A stretch of DNA of 64,000 nucleotides. It comes from Caproicibacterium amylolyticum (GTDB lineage Bacteria > Bacillota > Clostridia > Oscillospirales > Acutalibacteraceae). The stretch is taken from positions 1,984,001 through 2,048,000 of the forward strand of contig NZ_CP060696.1 of NCBI RefSeq assembly GCF_014467055.1, in the 5' to 3' direction. Positions 41,911-49,837 of the stretch are shown here, piece by piece (within the stretch, counting starts at the first letter, position 1; each line of letters begins with the position of its first letter). The notes below the pieces were generated by a model. It ran no database searches, was not told the origin of the DNA, and worked only from the letters and a program-made list of their open reading frames with translations. Made by a program: the position numbers and the translations under genes.

Positions 41911-43011
41911 TCAGTCAACTTTCACGTCTGCACTGCACATATCTGTGCTTGCAAATGACAGGTCATCAAATTTCACAGCCTGTCCGGTTTTCTGACTCTT
42001 GTAAGCCGCCAGAATAATCTTCAGCGCCTTAATGCCCTCATAGCCGGAAACCAGCGGCTGTGTACCAGTCTTAACAGCATTAATATAGTTTGCATACAGC
42101 TTGTTGTGGCCGCTGCCGTAAACATCTTTCGGGTCAGTGCCGGCCAATTTTTCAACAGCTGCGTCCTGTTCAGCCGGCTCGGAGAAGTTCCATGTCTGCA
42201 CGCGGTTGACTGCCAGACCGCCAATAACAGCACAGCCCTTTTCACCAAAAATAGAAAGCGTTTCTTCCAGATTTTTCGGGTACACACAGGCGGTACCCTC
42301 TACAATGCCGATGGCGCCGTTCTTGAAGCGAATCAGAATGGAACCGAAATCCTCCGCCTGAATGTCGCGCAGATAGTTGCCGGTCATTGCCATAATGGTA
42401 TCCGGCTCACCGCCAAGACTCCACTGCAGCAAATCAATGTTGTGGATGCACTGATTCATCAGCGTGCCGCCGTCCTGTGCCCAGGTGCCGCGCCACGGTG
42501 CCTGCTGATAATACGGCATGGTACGGTTCCACAGGATGCGTGCGGTACCGTTTACCAGCTTGCCGAAGCGGCCGTCATCCAGTGCTTTGTGCAGCTGCTG
42601 AATCGGGTCATTGAAGCGGTTCTGATGACATACACCGAGAGTAACACCCTTTTTCTCTGCAGTGGCAAGCATTTTCTCCGCATCTGCGGTGGAAAGCGCC
42701 ATTGGCTTTTCAATCAGCACACTTTTGCCGTGCTCCATGCAGTCCAATGCAATGCGGGCATGAAAGCCACTTTCCGTTGCAATAGAGCAGGCGTCAATTT
42801 TCTGCTCTGCCAGTGCTTTTTTGTAGTCGGTGTAAATCAGCGGTTCATAGCCGGCCTGTTCTTTGAGCATGGCAGCCTTCACTTCTGCGCGCTCACGCAC
42901 CGGGTCACACACCACAGCAAGCGTCATGGTGTCTTTGTTGGCGGCAGCCGCCGCAATATGGTTCTTGCTAATACGGCCGCAGCCAATCAGCATAAAACGT
43001 AATTTTTCCAT
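41911..43011 (-). CDS. Gfo/Idh/MocA oxidoreductase (WbpB/WlbA-like)
   Basis: The 366-residue enzyme has an N-terminal Rossmann domain (LIGCGRISKNHI, with EKPMALS at the catalytic lysine) and the C-terminal beta-sheet domain. In the uronic acid pathway WbpB/WlbA oxidises C3 of UDP-GlcNAcA so that the aminotransferase can add nitrogen. The aminotransferase, dehydrogenase and acetyltransferase of that pathway lie in the same operon, which supports the call. AAAGGAG precedes the start. Confidence 0.9.
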   Translation of the reverse strand: MEKLRFMLIGCGRISKNHIAAAAANKDTMTLAVVCDPVRERAEVKAAMLKEQAGYEPLIYTDYKKALAEQKIDACSIATESGFHARIALDCMEHGKSVLIEKPMALSTADAEKMLATAEKKGVTLGVCHQNRFNDPIQQLHKALDDGRFGKLVNGTARILWNRTMPYYQQAPWRGTWAQDGGTLMNQCIHNIDLLQWSLGGEPDTIMAMTGNYLRDIQAEDFGSILIRFKNGAIGIVEGTACVYPKNLEETLSIFGEKGCAVIGGLAVNRVQTWNFSEPAEQDAAVEKLAGTDPKDVYGSGHNKLYANYINAVKTGTQPLVSGYEGIKALKIILAAYKSQKTGQAVKFDDLSFASTDMCSADVKVD

Positions 43012-43109
43012 CAGCGTAAAATCTCCTTTACATAAATTTTGCGCTCTCCGGTAATGGGAAGCGCAAAATAATAAATCAATTATCGATGAATGATACAGTT
43101 GCCCTTGTT

Positions 43110-43450
43110 TGTAAGTTACTTTCCGTCGCTTTCTTAGAAAGCGACCGCAGTGTGGTGTGCGCAGCGCAACGACCTTTCTCTTTATCTTCAGCCCTTAGTT
43201 TCAGAAGCGCTCGTGGGTTTGGAAGCCTTGCAAGTAAGGCTCCCAAGGTCTTGACCTTGCGACGCGGCTTAACAGCAACTACAACTATTGCTTTAAAGCA
43301 ACTTCTGTGCGGCGCGGCTTCGCCGCCGCAGGGAACACTGCTGTAATATCCTCTTTTTCACATAAGGGCTTTACGGTCAAGGAATAAGGCCGTGGGCTTC
43401 GCCCACACCTAACCGCTTTCTGAGAAAGCGGTGTAAAGCAACTACGGGTG
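43110..43450. repeat. Long copy of the hairpin repeat family
   Basis: The copy is about 340 bp. It starts with a perfect palindrome, GTCGCTTTCT-T-AGAAAGCGAC (43125-43145), and ends with another, ACCGCTTTCT-G-AGAAAGCGGT (43412-43432); these and their flanks form imperfect inverted ends. Between them are the block AGAAGCGCTCGTGGGTTTGG, a TTGGAAGCCTT/AAGGCTCCCAA hairpin, GCGGCGCGGCTTCGCCGCCG and GGGCTTTACGGTCAAG. The last three blocks recur at 44829. It stands between two minus-strand operon genes. Confidence 0.75.
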
Positions 43451-43459
43451 GCAGCCACA

Positions 43460-44779
43460 TTACAGCAATTCTATATTACTGCGATCCTTTACGTCCTTCA
43501 TTGCGTTGCGGGTATCAAAAATCTCGCTGGCAGTCTGCTGGATATGGTCATAGTCAAAGCTGGTGTGCGCTGTGCAGATAACCACGATGTCCGCATCCTT
43601 CAGCATTTTGTCTGTCAGTTCCTTTTCACCTGTGTGTACAACACCCTTGTGCTTGTACTGCGGGATGAACGGGTCATAATAGGTTGTTTGCGCACCCTGC
43701 TTAATGAAGTGGTCAATTACGTTCAGCGCCGGGCTTTCGCGGTAATCGTCAATATCATTCTTGTAAGCAACGCCCAGTACCAGCACCTTAGCGCCGTTGA
43801 GGGCAATCTTCTTCTTGTTGAGCACCTTCATTACACGGTCAACGACATACTCCGGCATAGCTGTGTTGATTTCACCGGAAGTTTCAATCAGGCGGGTATG
43901 GTAGTCATACTCACGCGCTTTCCAGGAAAGATAGAACGGGTCAAGCGGAATACAGTGGCCGCCGAGTCCCGGGCCCGGATAGAACGCCTGGAAACCATAA
44001 GGCTTTGTCTTCGCAGCTTCAATCACTTCCCAAACGTTGATGCCCATGCGGTTGCAAATAATTGCCATTTCGTTGGCAAGGCCAATATTAATGTTGCGGT
44101 AGGTATTTTCGAGCAGTTTCTCCATTTCCGCCACAGCCGGAGAGGAAACTTCATAAACGCCGCCCTCCAGCACGTTGCGGTACAGAGAAGCAGCGACCTC
44201 GGTTGCGTCCTTGCCAATGCCGCCGACGACCTTCGGGGTATTCTTTGTCTTGTACTGTTTGTTGCCGGGATCAACACGTTCCGGCGAGAATGCCATGTAA
44301 AAATCATCGCCGCACTTCAGGCCGGACTTTTCCAGAATCGGCTTGAGAAGCTCTTCAGTTGTACCCGGATAAGTGGTGCTTTCCAAAACAATCAGCATGC
44401 CGGGATGTACATACTCGGCTACGCTTTCAGTAGAACTCTTCACATAGCTGATATCCGGCTGCTGGTGTGCGTCCAGCGGAGTCGGCACGCAGATTGCAAC
44501 TGCATCTACATCCTTAATGAAAGAAAAGTCGCTTGTTGCGCGCAGTTTGCCGGTTTCCACTTCTTTTTTCAGCGTATCGCCAACAATATCGCCAATATAG
44601 TTTTGACCTGCATTTACGGAATCAACCTTCTGCTTCTGTACATCAAAGCCGATGGTTGTGTAGCCCGCACGGGCAAACTCAACTGCCAGCGGCAGTCCAA
44701 CGTAACCCAGTCCAACAATACCGACCTTGGCTGTTTTGCTGCTGATTTTTTGGAGCAGCTCTGCTTTAACATTTGCCAT
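43460..44779 (-). CDS. Nucleotide-sugar 6-dehydrogenase (WbpA-like)
   Basis: The 439-residue NAD enzyme oxidises C6 of a UDP-N-acetylhexosamine to the uronic acid. The NAD-binding site is VGIVGLGYVGLPLAVEFARA; the catalytic cysteine is Cys276 in GPGLGGHCIPLDPFY; the C-terminal UDP-binding domain includes VLGVAYKNDIDDYRESPA. The context points to UDP-GlcNAc as substrate. GAGGG precedes the ATG at 44779. Long repeat copies flank the gene on both sides in the same orientation. Confidence 0.92.
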   Translation of the reverse strand: MANVKAELLQKISSKTAKVGIVGLGYVGLPLAVEFARAGYTTIGFDVQKQKVDSVNAGQNYIGDIVGDTLKKEVETGKLRATSDFSFIKDVDAVAICVPTPLDAHQQPDISYVKSSTESVAEYVHPGMLIVLESTTYPGTTEELLKPILEKSGLKCGDDFYMAFSPERVDPGNKQYKTKNTPKVVGGIGKDATEVAASLYRNVLEGGVYEVSSPAVAEMEKLLENTYRNINIGLANEMAIICNRMGINVWEVIEAAKTKPYGFQAFYPGPGLGGHCIPLDPFYLSWKAREYDYHTRLIETSGEINTAMPEYVVDRVMKVLNKKKIALNGAKVLVLGVAYKNDIDDYRESPALNVIDHFIKQGAQTTYYDPFIPQYKHKGVVHTGEKELTDKMLKDADIVVICTAHTSFDYDHIQQTASEIFDTRNAMKDVKDRSNIELL

Positions 44780-44828
44780 TTTGATTTCCCTCATTTTTAA
44801 AAGATGATTTTTTGTTTACTTATTTAGT

Positions 44829-45132
44829 GTCCTTACAGTAAAAGTTCCGCCCGCCCTTTCAAAGGCGGCTGAGTTTGGGGCAGCGCCCCAAGGTCTTATC
44901 TCTTGAACTTGAACTTAGTATTCTAAGAAGCGCTCGCAGGTTCGGGAGTCTGCAAGGAAGGCTCCCGAGGTCTTGCTCTTTGCGGCGCGGCTTCGCCGCC
45001 GCAGGAAACGCTGCTGTGTATTGCCTTTTTTTACATCAAGGGCTTTACGGTCAAGAGATTAAGGCTGCGGCGGGCTTCGCCCCCGCTCCCCTACCCACTT
45101 TCTGAGAAAGTGGGGCAAAGCACTGTAAGGAC
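44829..45132. repeat. Long copy of the hairpin repeat family with perfect end arms
   Basis: The copy is 304 bp and bounded by GTCCTTACAGT (44829-44839) and ACTGTAAGGAC (45122-45132), an exact 11-bp inverted pair. Inside are TTGGGGC-AGC-GCCCCAA, the block AGAAGCGCTCGCAGGTTCGG, GCGGCGCGGCTTCGCCGCCG, GGGCTTTACGGTCAAG, CGGCGGGCTTCGCCCC and the end palindrome CCCACTTTCT-G-AGAAAGTGGG (45094-45114). The order matches the copy at 43110. Confidence 0.78.
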
Positions 45133-45144
45133 TTTACTGCTTAC

Positions 45145-46272
45145 TTACAGTTTCTGCAGAACACCGCAGATATAATCAATCGTTTCATCTGTAATGTAGC
45201 CGTGCATGGGCAGGCTAAACACCGTCTTTGCCAGATTTTCCGCTACCGGCAGGTCGCCCTCTTTGTAGCCAAGCGGCTTATAAACCTTTTGCAGATGCAG
45301 CGGGCAGGGATAATAGATAATGGACGGAATTCCGGCTGCTTTCAGCGCGTCCATTACGCAGGTACGCTGCTCCTCGCTTTCAGCTTTGAGTGTGTAATAG
45401 CCGAAGCTGGAATGGTAGCCATCGCGCACAACCGGCGTCTGGAATTTGCCCTTCAAAGCTGCTGCATACCGCTGTGCGGCACGGTTGCGGTGCTCGTCCT
45501 CTTTCGGGAAAGCATGCAGTTTCGGCAGGAGGATGGCCGCCTGCAGGGTATCCAGGCGGGAATTCAGACCTACGCGGATGTTTTCGTACTTCATGCTGCC
45601 CTTACCATGCACACGGATGGACTTGAGCAGTGTGTACAATTTCTCATCGTCTGTAAATACAGCGCCGCCGTCGCCGTAGCAGCCCAATGCCTTGGCCGGG
45701 AAAAAGCTGGTTGCCGAAGCATCACCGAAAGAGCACGCACGCTGCTTTCCGATTCCGCCGCCAAAGCCCTGTGCACCGTCTTCCAGCAAGAGCAGGTCGT
45801 TTTCTTTTGCAATCGCTTCAATTTCCGGGAATTGTACCGGCTGGCCGAACAGGTCAACCGCAATGATTGCCCGCGGGGTCAGTTTGCGTTCCGCTTTGAC
45901 TGCGGCAATCTTCTTTTTCAGATCTTCTGGGTCCATATTAAAGGTATCCGGGCAGCTGTCCACAAAAATTGGTGTTGCACCGCATAGACTGACCACTTCG
46001 CTGCTGGCATAGAATGTAAATGCCGGCACGAAAACAGCGTCACCCTCATGAATATTCCAAGCCATCAGCGGCATATGCAGTGCATCTGTGCCGTTGCCGC
46101 AGGTCACGCAGTATTTACGGCCGGTGTAAGCACACAGCTCTGCTTCCAGCTCCTCGACCTGTGGGCCGGAAATAAAGTGGCTGCCTGCTATGGCATCAGC
46201 AATTCCGGCGTCGATATCCTTTTTCAGCGCAGCGTACTGCGCGCCAAGGTCATTAAACTGTATTTTATCCAT
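45145..46272 (-). CDS. DegT/DnrJ/EryC1 aminotransferase (WbpE-like)
   Basis: The 375-residue PLP enzyme puts an amino group on a keto sugar. The PLP lysine is Lys194 in TSFFPAKALGCYGDGGA, and the cofactor aspartate lies in LLLEDGAQGFGG. MDKIQFNDLGAQYAALKKDI at the start is typical of the WbpE/WlbC group, which forms UDP-GlcNAc(3NH2)A. The product would be acetylated by the next enzyme, encoded 72 bp upstream. Confidence 0.9.
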   Translation of the reverse strand: MDKIQFNDLGAQYAALKKDIDAGIADAIAGSHFISGPQVEELEAELCAYTGRKYCVTCGNGTDALHMPLMAWNIHEGDAVFVPAFTFYASSEVVSLCGATPIFVDSCPDTFNMDPEDLKKKIAAVKAERKLTPRAIIAVDLFGQPVQFPEIEAIAKENDLLLLEDGAQGFGGGIGKQRACSFGDASATSFFPAKALGCYGDGGAVFTDDEKLYTLLKSIRVHGKGSMKYENIRVGLNSRLDTLQAAILLPKLHAFPKEDEHRNRAAQRYAAALKGKFQTPVVRDGYHSSFGYYTLKAESEEQRTCVMDALKAAGIPSIIYYPCPLHLQKVYKPLGYKEGDLPVAENLAKTVFSLPMHGYITDETIDYICGVLQKL

Positions 46273-46344
46273 GAATCAAGTTTACCTCCTGATGCAGAAA
46301 TCGCTGAATGCGTTCTGCACAGCATAATAAAATTTTTACACAAA

Positions 46345-46917
46345 TCACTTTGCTTCGTGAAGGCCATCCTCATTCTCTGCATACTGACGGCCGCATTTCG
46401 GGCAGTGCAGGTGTTCGTCCAGCTTTTCGCCGCACTCACAGGCCCAGCCGCGCTGCCGTGCCGGAACACCCATCATGATTGCGTGGGCAGGTACATCTTT
46501 GGTTACCACACTGCCGGCGGCAATAAAGGCATTCTCGCCGATTTTATGCCCGCAAACAATCGTTGCATTCGCGCCGATGGAAGCACCGTCGCCAATCGGG
46601 GTCGGCTTGTAAAACTGCGCCCCGCGCTGTGGGTAGCGGCACCGCGGCCGCTGTACGTTGGTAAACACCATGCTCGGCCCACAGAAAACATAGTCGCCAA
46701 GCTCTACGCCCTCATAAACGCTGACATTGTTCTGAATCTTGCAGTGGCTGCCGATTTTGACACCGCCCGCTACAAACACATTTTGGCCGATGGTGCAGTC
46801 CGCGCCAATTTTGACATCAGAGCTTACATGAGAAAAGTGCCAGATCTTTGTCCCGTCACCAATCTGTGCGCCGTCATCGACGCAGGCACTGGGGTGGACG
46901 AAATAGGATTCGCTCAT
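46345..46917 (-). CDS. Left-handed beta-helix N-acetyltransferase (WbpD/WlbB-like)
   Basis: The 190-residue enzyme has hexapeptide repeats through most of its length (VHPSACVDDGAQIGDGTKIW, IGQNVFVAGGVKIG, IGANATIVCGHKIG) and the family end VPARQRGW. A short zinc-ribbon-like tail follows (CECGEKL and HCPKCGRQY), which is common in this group. It would acetylate the 3-amino group of the uronic acid sugar. The start may be ATG 46917 or 46923. It is the first gene of the leftward operon. Confidence 0.9.
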   Translation of the reverse strand: MSESYFVHPSACVDDGAQIGDGTKIWHFSHVSSDVKIGADCTIGQNVFVAGGVKIGSHCKIQNNVSVYEGVELGDYVFCGPSMVFTNVQRPRCRYPQRGAQFYKPTPIGDGASIGANATIVCGHKIGENAFIAAGSVVTKDVPAHAIMMGVPARQRGWACECGEKLDEHLHCPKCGRQYAENEDGLHEAK

Positions 46918-47028
46918 AACCATACCTTCTTCAAAGAATTGCGTACATCTTTTCTCAATAACAAAAGGTACACGCAGGAAATGCCCTGGGCAGAATTTTC
47001 CGCCGAAGTATTCTTTCTTAACTTATGT

Positions 47029-47057
47029 ATTATAGTATAAACCTGCCCTATCGTCAA
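47029..47057 (-). promoter_or_regulatory. Promoter of the diacetamido uronic acid operon
   Basis: TTGACG (47052-47057) and TATAAT (47029-47034, minus strand) have a 17-bp spacer, giving a leader of about 105 bases. Confidence 0.7.
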
Positions 47058-47163
47058 ATATTTTGTTGCAAAAAAGCTATGTGACTCCAAACACTCGCGG
47101 AAAAATGTCCCAAGCAACTGGGCAAAATAAATGCCGCCGTTCTTTTCTGCGACCGCTTTCGCA

Positions 47164-47192
47164 TTGACTTTGTACAGATTTTGGATTATTAT
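47164..47192 (+). promoter_or_regulatory. Promoter of the divergent aminotransferase gene
   Basis: TTGACT (47164-47169) and TATTAT (47187-47192) have a 17-bp spacer. The two promoters share the 46918-47293 gap, which holds no gene. Confidence 0.55.
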
Positions 47193-47293
47193 GTGTCTAA
47201 CTGTGGATACAGAGTTTTTTTGTCTTTTCATTCGGTAGGCGTTATTTTCGTGCCTGCCGTAAATCTTTAGTAAAGAAAAAGAAGGACGAGCTA

Positions 47294-48472
47294 ATGAGCG
47301 ACTTTAAAGTAAGAGATACGTTTATTCCTTATAATCAGCCGGATATTTCCGATGCTGAAATCAACGAGGTGGTGGACACCCTGAAGTCCGGCTGGATTGC
47401 AAAAGGCCCCCGCACAGTTGAATTTGAAAAAGAATTCGCACAGTATGTCGGTGCAAAGCATGCGCTGGCACTCAACTCCTGCACAGCAGCACTGCATGTT
47501 TCTCTGCTGAGTGCGGGTATCGGTGAGGGGGATGAAGTGATTTCCTCCCCCATGACCTTTGCTTCCACAGCAAACACCATTCTGCACTGCGGTGCAAAGC
47601 CGGTTTTTGCAGATATCGATTTCCGCACCGGCTGCATTGACCCAAATGAGATTGCTAAGAAAATCACACCCAAAACAAAAGCAATCGTACCGATTCACTA
47701 CAGTGGTCAGGTCTGCGACCTGGACGCCATCTACAAACTTGCGGATGAACATGACCTCTACGTCAGCGAAGACGCCGCACATGCGCTCTGGAGCCGCTAC
47801 AAGGGCCGTCTGATTGGCCATCAGCTGAAAGGGGCCGCAAGCTACAGCTTCTATGCCACCAAAAACCTTACTACTGGTGAGGGTGGTATGCTGGCAACCG
47901 ACAATGATGAAATTGACGCAAAAGCACGTATCTGGGCCGGCCAGGGTATGAGCCACAACGCCTGGAACCGCTACGCAAAAGGCGGCAGCTGGCGTTATGA
48001 TATCTGCGAACCCGGTTTCAAATACAATATGTTTGATATTCAGGCAGCACTCGGTCTGCGTCAGTTGGATCGCATGGAAGAAATGCAGCAGAAGCGCCTG
48101 AAGATTGCGGAACGCTACCAGACTGCCTTTGGTAAATGTGACGCACTCGACCCGCCGTTTGTGCCGGAATACACCACTCACTGCTGGCATCTGTATGTTC
48201 TGCGCATTGTACCGGAAAATCTGACGATTGACCGCGACCAGTTCATTGTGGAACTGAATCAGCGCAATGTTGGCACCAGCGTGCATTTCATTCCGGTCAC
48301 ACAGATGAGCTATTATGTAAACCGCTACGGCTTTAAGAAAGGCGACTTTCCGAACGCCGACAAACACTTTGAGCGCATCATCAGCCTGCCGCTGTATCCG
48401 ACCATGACGGACGAACAGATTCAATATGTCATTGACGCGGTACTGGACATTGCGGAGAAATACCACAAATGA
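47294..48472 (+). CDS. DegT-family sugar aminotransferase (ArnB/PglE-like)
   Basis: The 392-residue PLP enzyme has Lys190 in SYSFYATKNLTTGEGGM and the cofactor aspartate in VSEDAAHALWSR. The start NQPDISDAEINEVVDTLKSGW resembles enzymes that aminate 4-keto sugars, not the 3-keto type. No matching dehydratase is in the window, so the substrate is open. It is divergent from the sugar operon and probably serves the same glycan. A lipoprotein gene follows after 32 bp. Confidence 0.88.
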   Translation: MSDFKVRDTFIPYNQPDISDAEINEVVDTLKSGWIAKGPRTVEFEKEFAQYVGAKHALALNSCTAALHVSLLSAGIGEGDEVISSPMTFASTANTILHCGAKPVFADIDFRTGCIDPNEIAKKITPKTKAIVPIHYSGQVCDLDAIYKLADEHDLYVSEDAAHALWSRYKGRLIGHQLKGAASYSFYATKNLTTGEGGMLATDNDEIDAKARIWAGQGMSHNAWNRYAKGGSWRYDICEPGFKYNMFDIQAALGLRQLDRMEEMQQKRLKIAERYQTAFGKCDALDPPFVPEYTTHCWHLYVLRIVPENLTIDRDQFIVELNQRNVGTSVHFIPVTQMSYYVNRYGFKKGDFPNADKHFERIISLPLYPTMTDEQIQYVIDAVLDIAEKYHK

Positions 48473-48504
48473 TGCCGAAACTTTCTGTCAGGAGGAAACT
48501 GCCT

Positions 48505-49581
48505 ATGAACTGTAAACGTACGGCTGCTGCGTGTTTGGTTATGGCACTGAGCCTTTCCTTGTCTGCCTGTGGTCAGCAGACCGCCTCAAACGCATCCTCT
48601 GCGGTATCATCGGCAGCTTCCAGTAAGGCCGCTTCCTCTGCTGTCAGCAGCATCTCCTCCGCTGCAAAGCCGCTTGTAAAAGCTGCACTTGCACTGGACC
48701 CAGACACCGCTGCGCCGCTGCTGGGCGGTCTTTATGCTGCTGATGCACAGGGCTACTTTGCAAAATGCGGCCTGGATGTCACCTTCAAAACCGCCGGCTC
48801 AAGTGCACAGGCAGCAGAACTTGCAGCATCCAACACGGTACAGTTTACCACTGCCGGTCAAAGCACTACATTTGCGCAGACCCTGTGCGATGGCAAGCCG
48901 CTGACTGCTGTTGCTGCACTCTTGCAGCACAGTGATGCCGGTGTTTTAACACAATCCGCCAAGAACATTAACCGTCCAAAATTGCTGGAGGGAATCACCT
49001 GCCAAACGGGCGGTAAGCCTTTGCCGGAAGCAAAACTTTCCACTGTGGTAACTGCCGACGGTGGAAAAATAAATCTGGTAAAAACAGAGGTTGGAACCGA
49101 CAATGGCGCCGCCGCTGCTTTAAAAGCCGGTGCCACCGCAGTCTGCGGCAGCTACAGCTGGGACGGAATCACCTGCCGTGAAAGCAATCTTACGGCTAAC
49201 TTCCTGTTTTTCCGGGATGTTAGTCCAGAACTGGACGATTACCCCCTGCTGCTTGTGGCAAACAATACTTTTCTAAATAAGCAGCCACAGGCCGCAAAGG
49301 ATTTTCTGACTGCGGTGAAAATGGGATACTCCTATGCTGCCGCACATCCGGAAAGCACAGCAAAACTGGTGTGCGCTAAAGCAGCTTCTGTGCAGGGACA
49401 ACAGGCGATTGTGCAGCGCAGCCTGACATGGCTCGCCGGAAAATACACGGATGATGCCGCCCGCTGGGGTTTACTGGATGCTCAGCGATGGAACCGCTTT
49501 TACAGCTGGATGAACCAAAACAAGCTGACAACAAAAAGTATTCCACTCGGCACCGGAATTTCAAACAGCTATCTGCAATAA
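48505..49581 (+). CDS. Solute-binding lipoprotein of the SsuA/ThiY (NMT1) type
   Basis: The 358-residue protein has a lipobox LSACG near residue 22, then a Ser/Ala-rich linker to about 60, then a periplasmic-binding fold with LGGLYAADAQGYFAKCGLDV and AAELAASNTVQFTTAGQSTT, seen in aliphatic sulfonate, nitrate and thiamine-precursor binders. AGGAGG precedes the ATG. No permease or ATPase gene is adjacent, so it is an orphan or works with a remote transporter. Sulfur genes start 260 bp away on the other strand. Confidence 0.8.
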   Translation: MNCKRTAAACLVMALSLSLSACGQQTASNASSAVSSAASSKAASSAVSSISSAAKPLVKAALALDPDTAAPLLGGLYAADAQGYFAKCGLDVTFKTAGSSAQAAELAASNTVQFTTAGQSTTFAQTLCDGKPLTAVAALLQHSDAGVLTQSAKNINRPKLLEGITCQTGGKPLPEAKLSTVVTADGGKINLVKTEVGTDNGAAAALKAGATAVCGSYSWDGITCRESNLTANFLFFRDVSPELDDYPLLLVANNTFLNKQPQAAKDFLTAVKMGYSYAAAHPESTAKLVCAKAASVQGQQAIVQRSLTWLAGKYTDDAARWGLLDAQRWNRFYSWMNQNKLTTKSIPLGTGISNSYLQ

Positions 49582-49590
49582 ATTATGGCA

Positions 49591-49636
49591 AAAGCGCTTT
49601 ATACAGGATGTGGAAATCTGTATAAAGCGCTTTTTA
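49591..49636 (+). terminator. Terminator after the binding-protein gene
   Basis: AAGCGCTTTATACAG pairs with CTGTATAAAGCGCTTTTT. Confidence 0.9.
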
Positions 49637-49700
49637 TTGTTGGCTGCGTACAAAGTCTTTGTTGTACCCAGCTGTATTTACACAACTAAGACTTCTTATT

Positions 49701-49837
49701 TGCGGCGTGGCTTTGCCCGCCGCAGATTAACGCTGCCTGTTATCCATTTTACAACAAGGGCCTTTGCGGTCAAGGGATAAGGTCGTGGGGCTTTACCCCA
49801 CAACCCCACAGCCTTGTGAACAAGGCTGGCGAAAACT
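49701..49837. repeat. Right-half copy of the hairpin repeat family
   Basis: It holds GCGGCGTGGCTTTGCCCGCC, GGGCCTTTGCGGTCAAGGG, CGTGGGGCTTTACCCCAC and the end palindrome CAGCCTTGT-GA-ACAAGGCTG (49809-49828). The order is the same as in the copies at 43110 and 44829, but the left half is missing. It abuts the stop of the next gene. Confidence 0.7.

Noticed and set aside
43448..44800. A 450-codon frame on the plus strand opposite the UDP-sugar dehydrogenase
   Set aside because: It is the antisense of a clear conserved enzyme gene, with Cys/His/Phe-rich composition typical of shadow frames.
47291..48466. A 391-codon minus-strand frame opposite the second aminotransferase
   Set aside because: Antisense shadow; the plus-strand frame has the PLP lysine, a ribosome binding site and a promoter.
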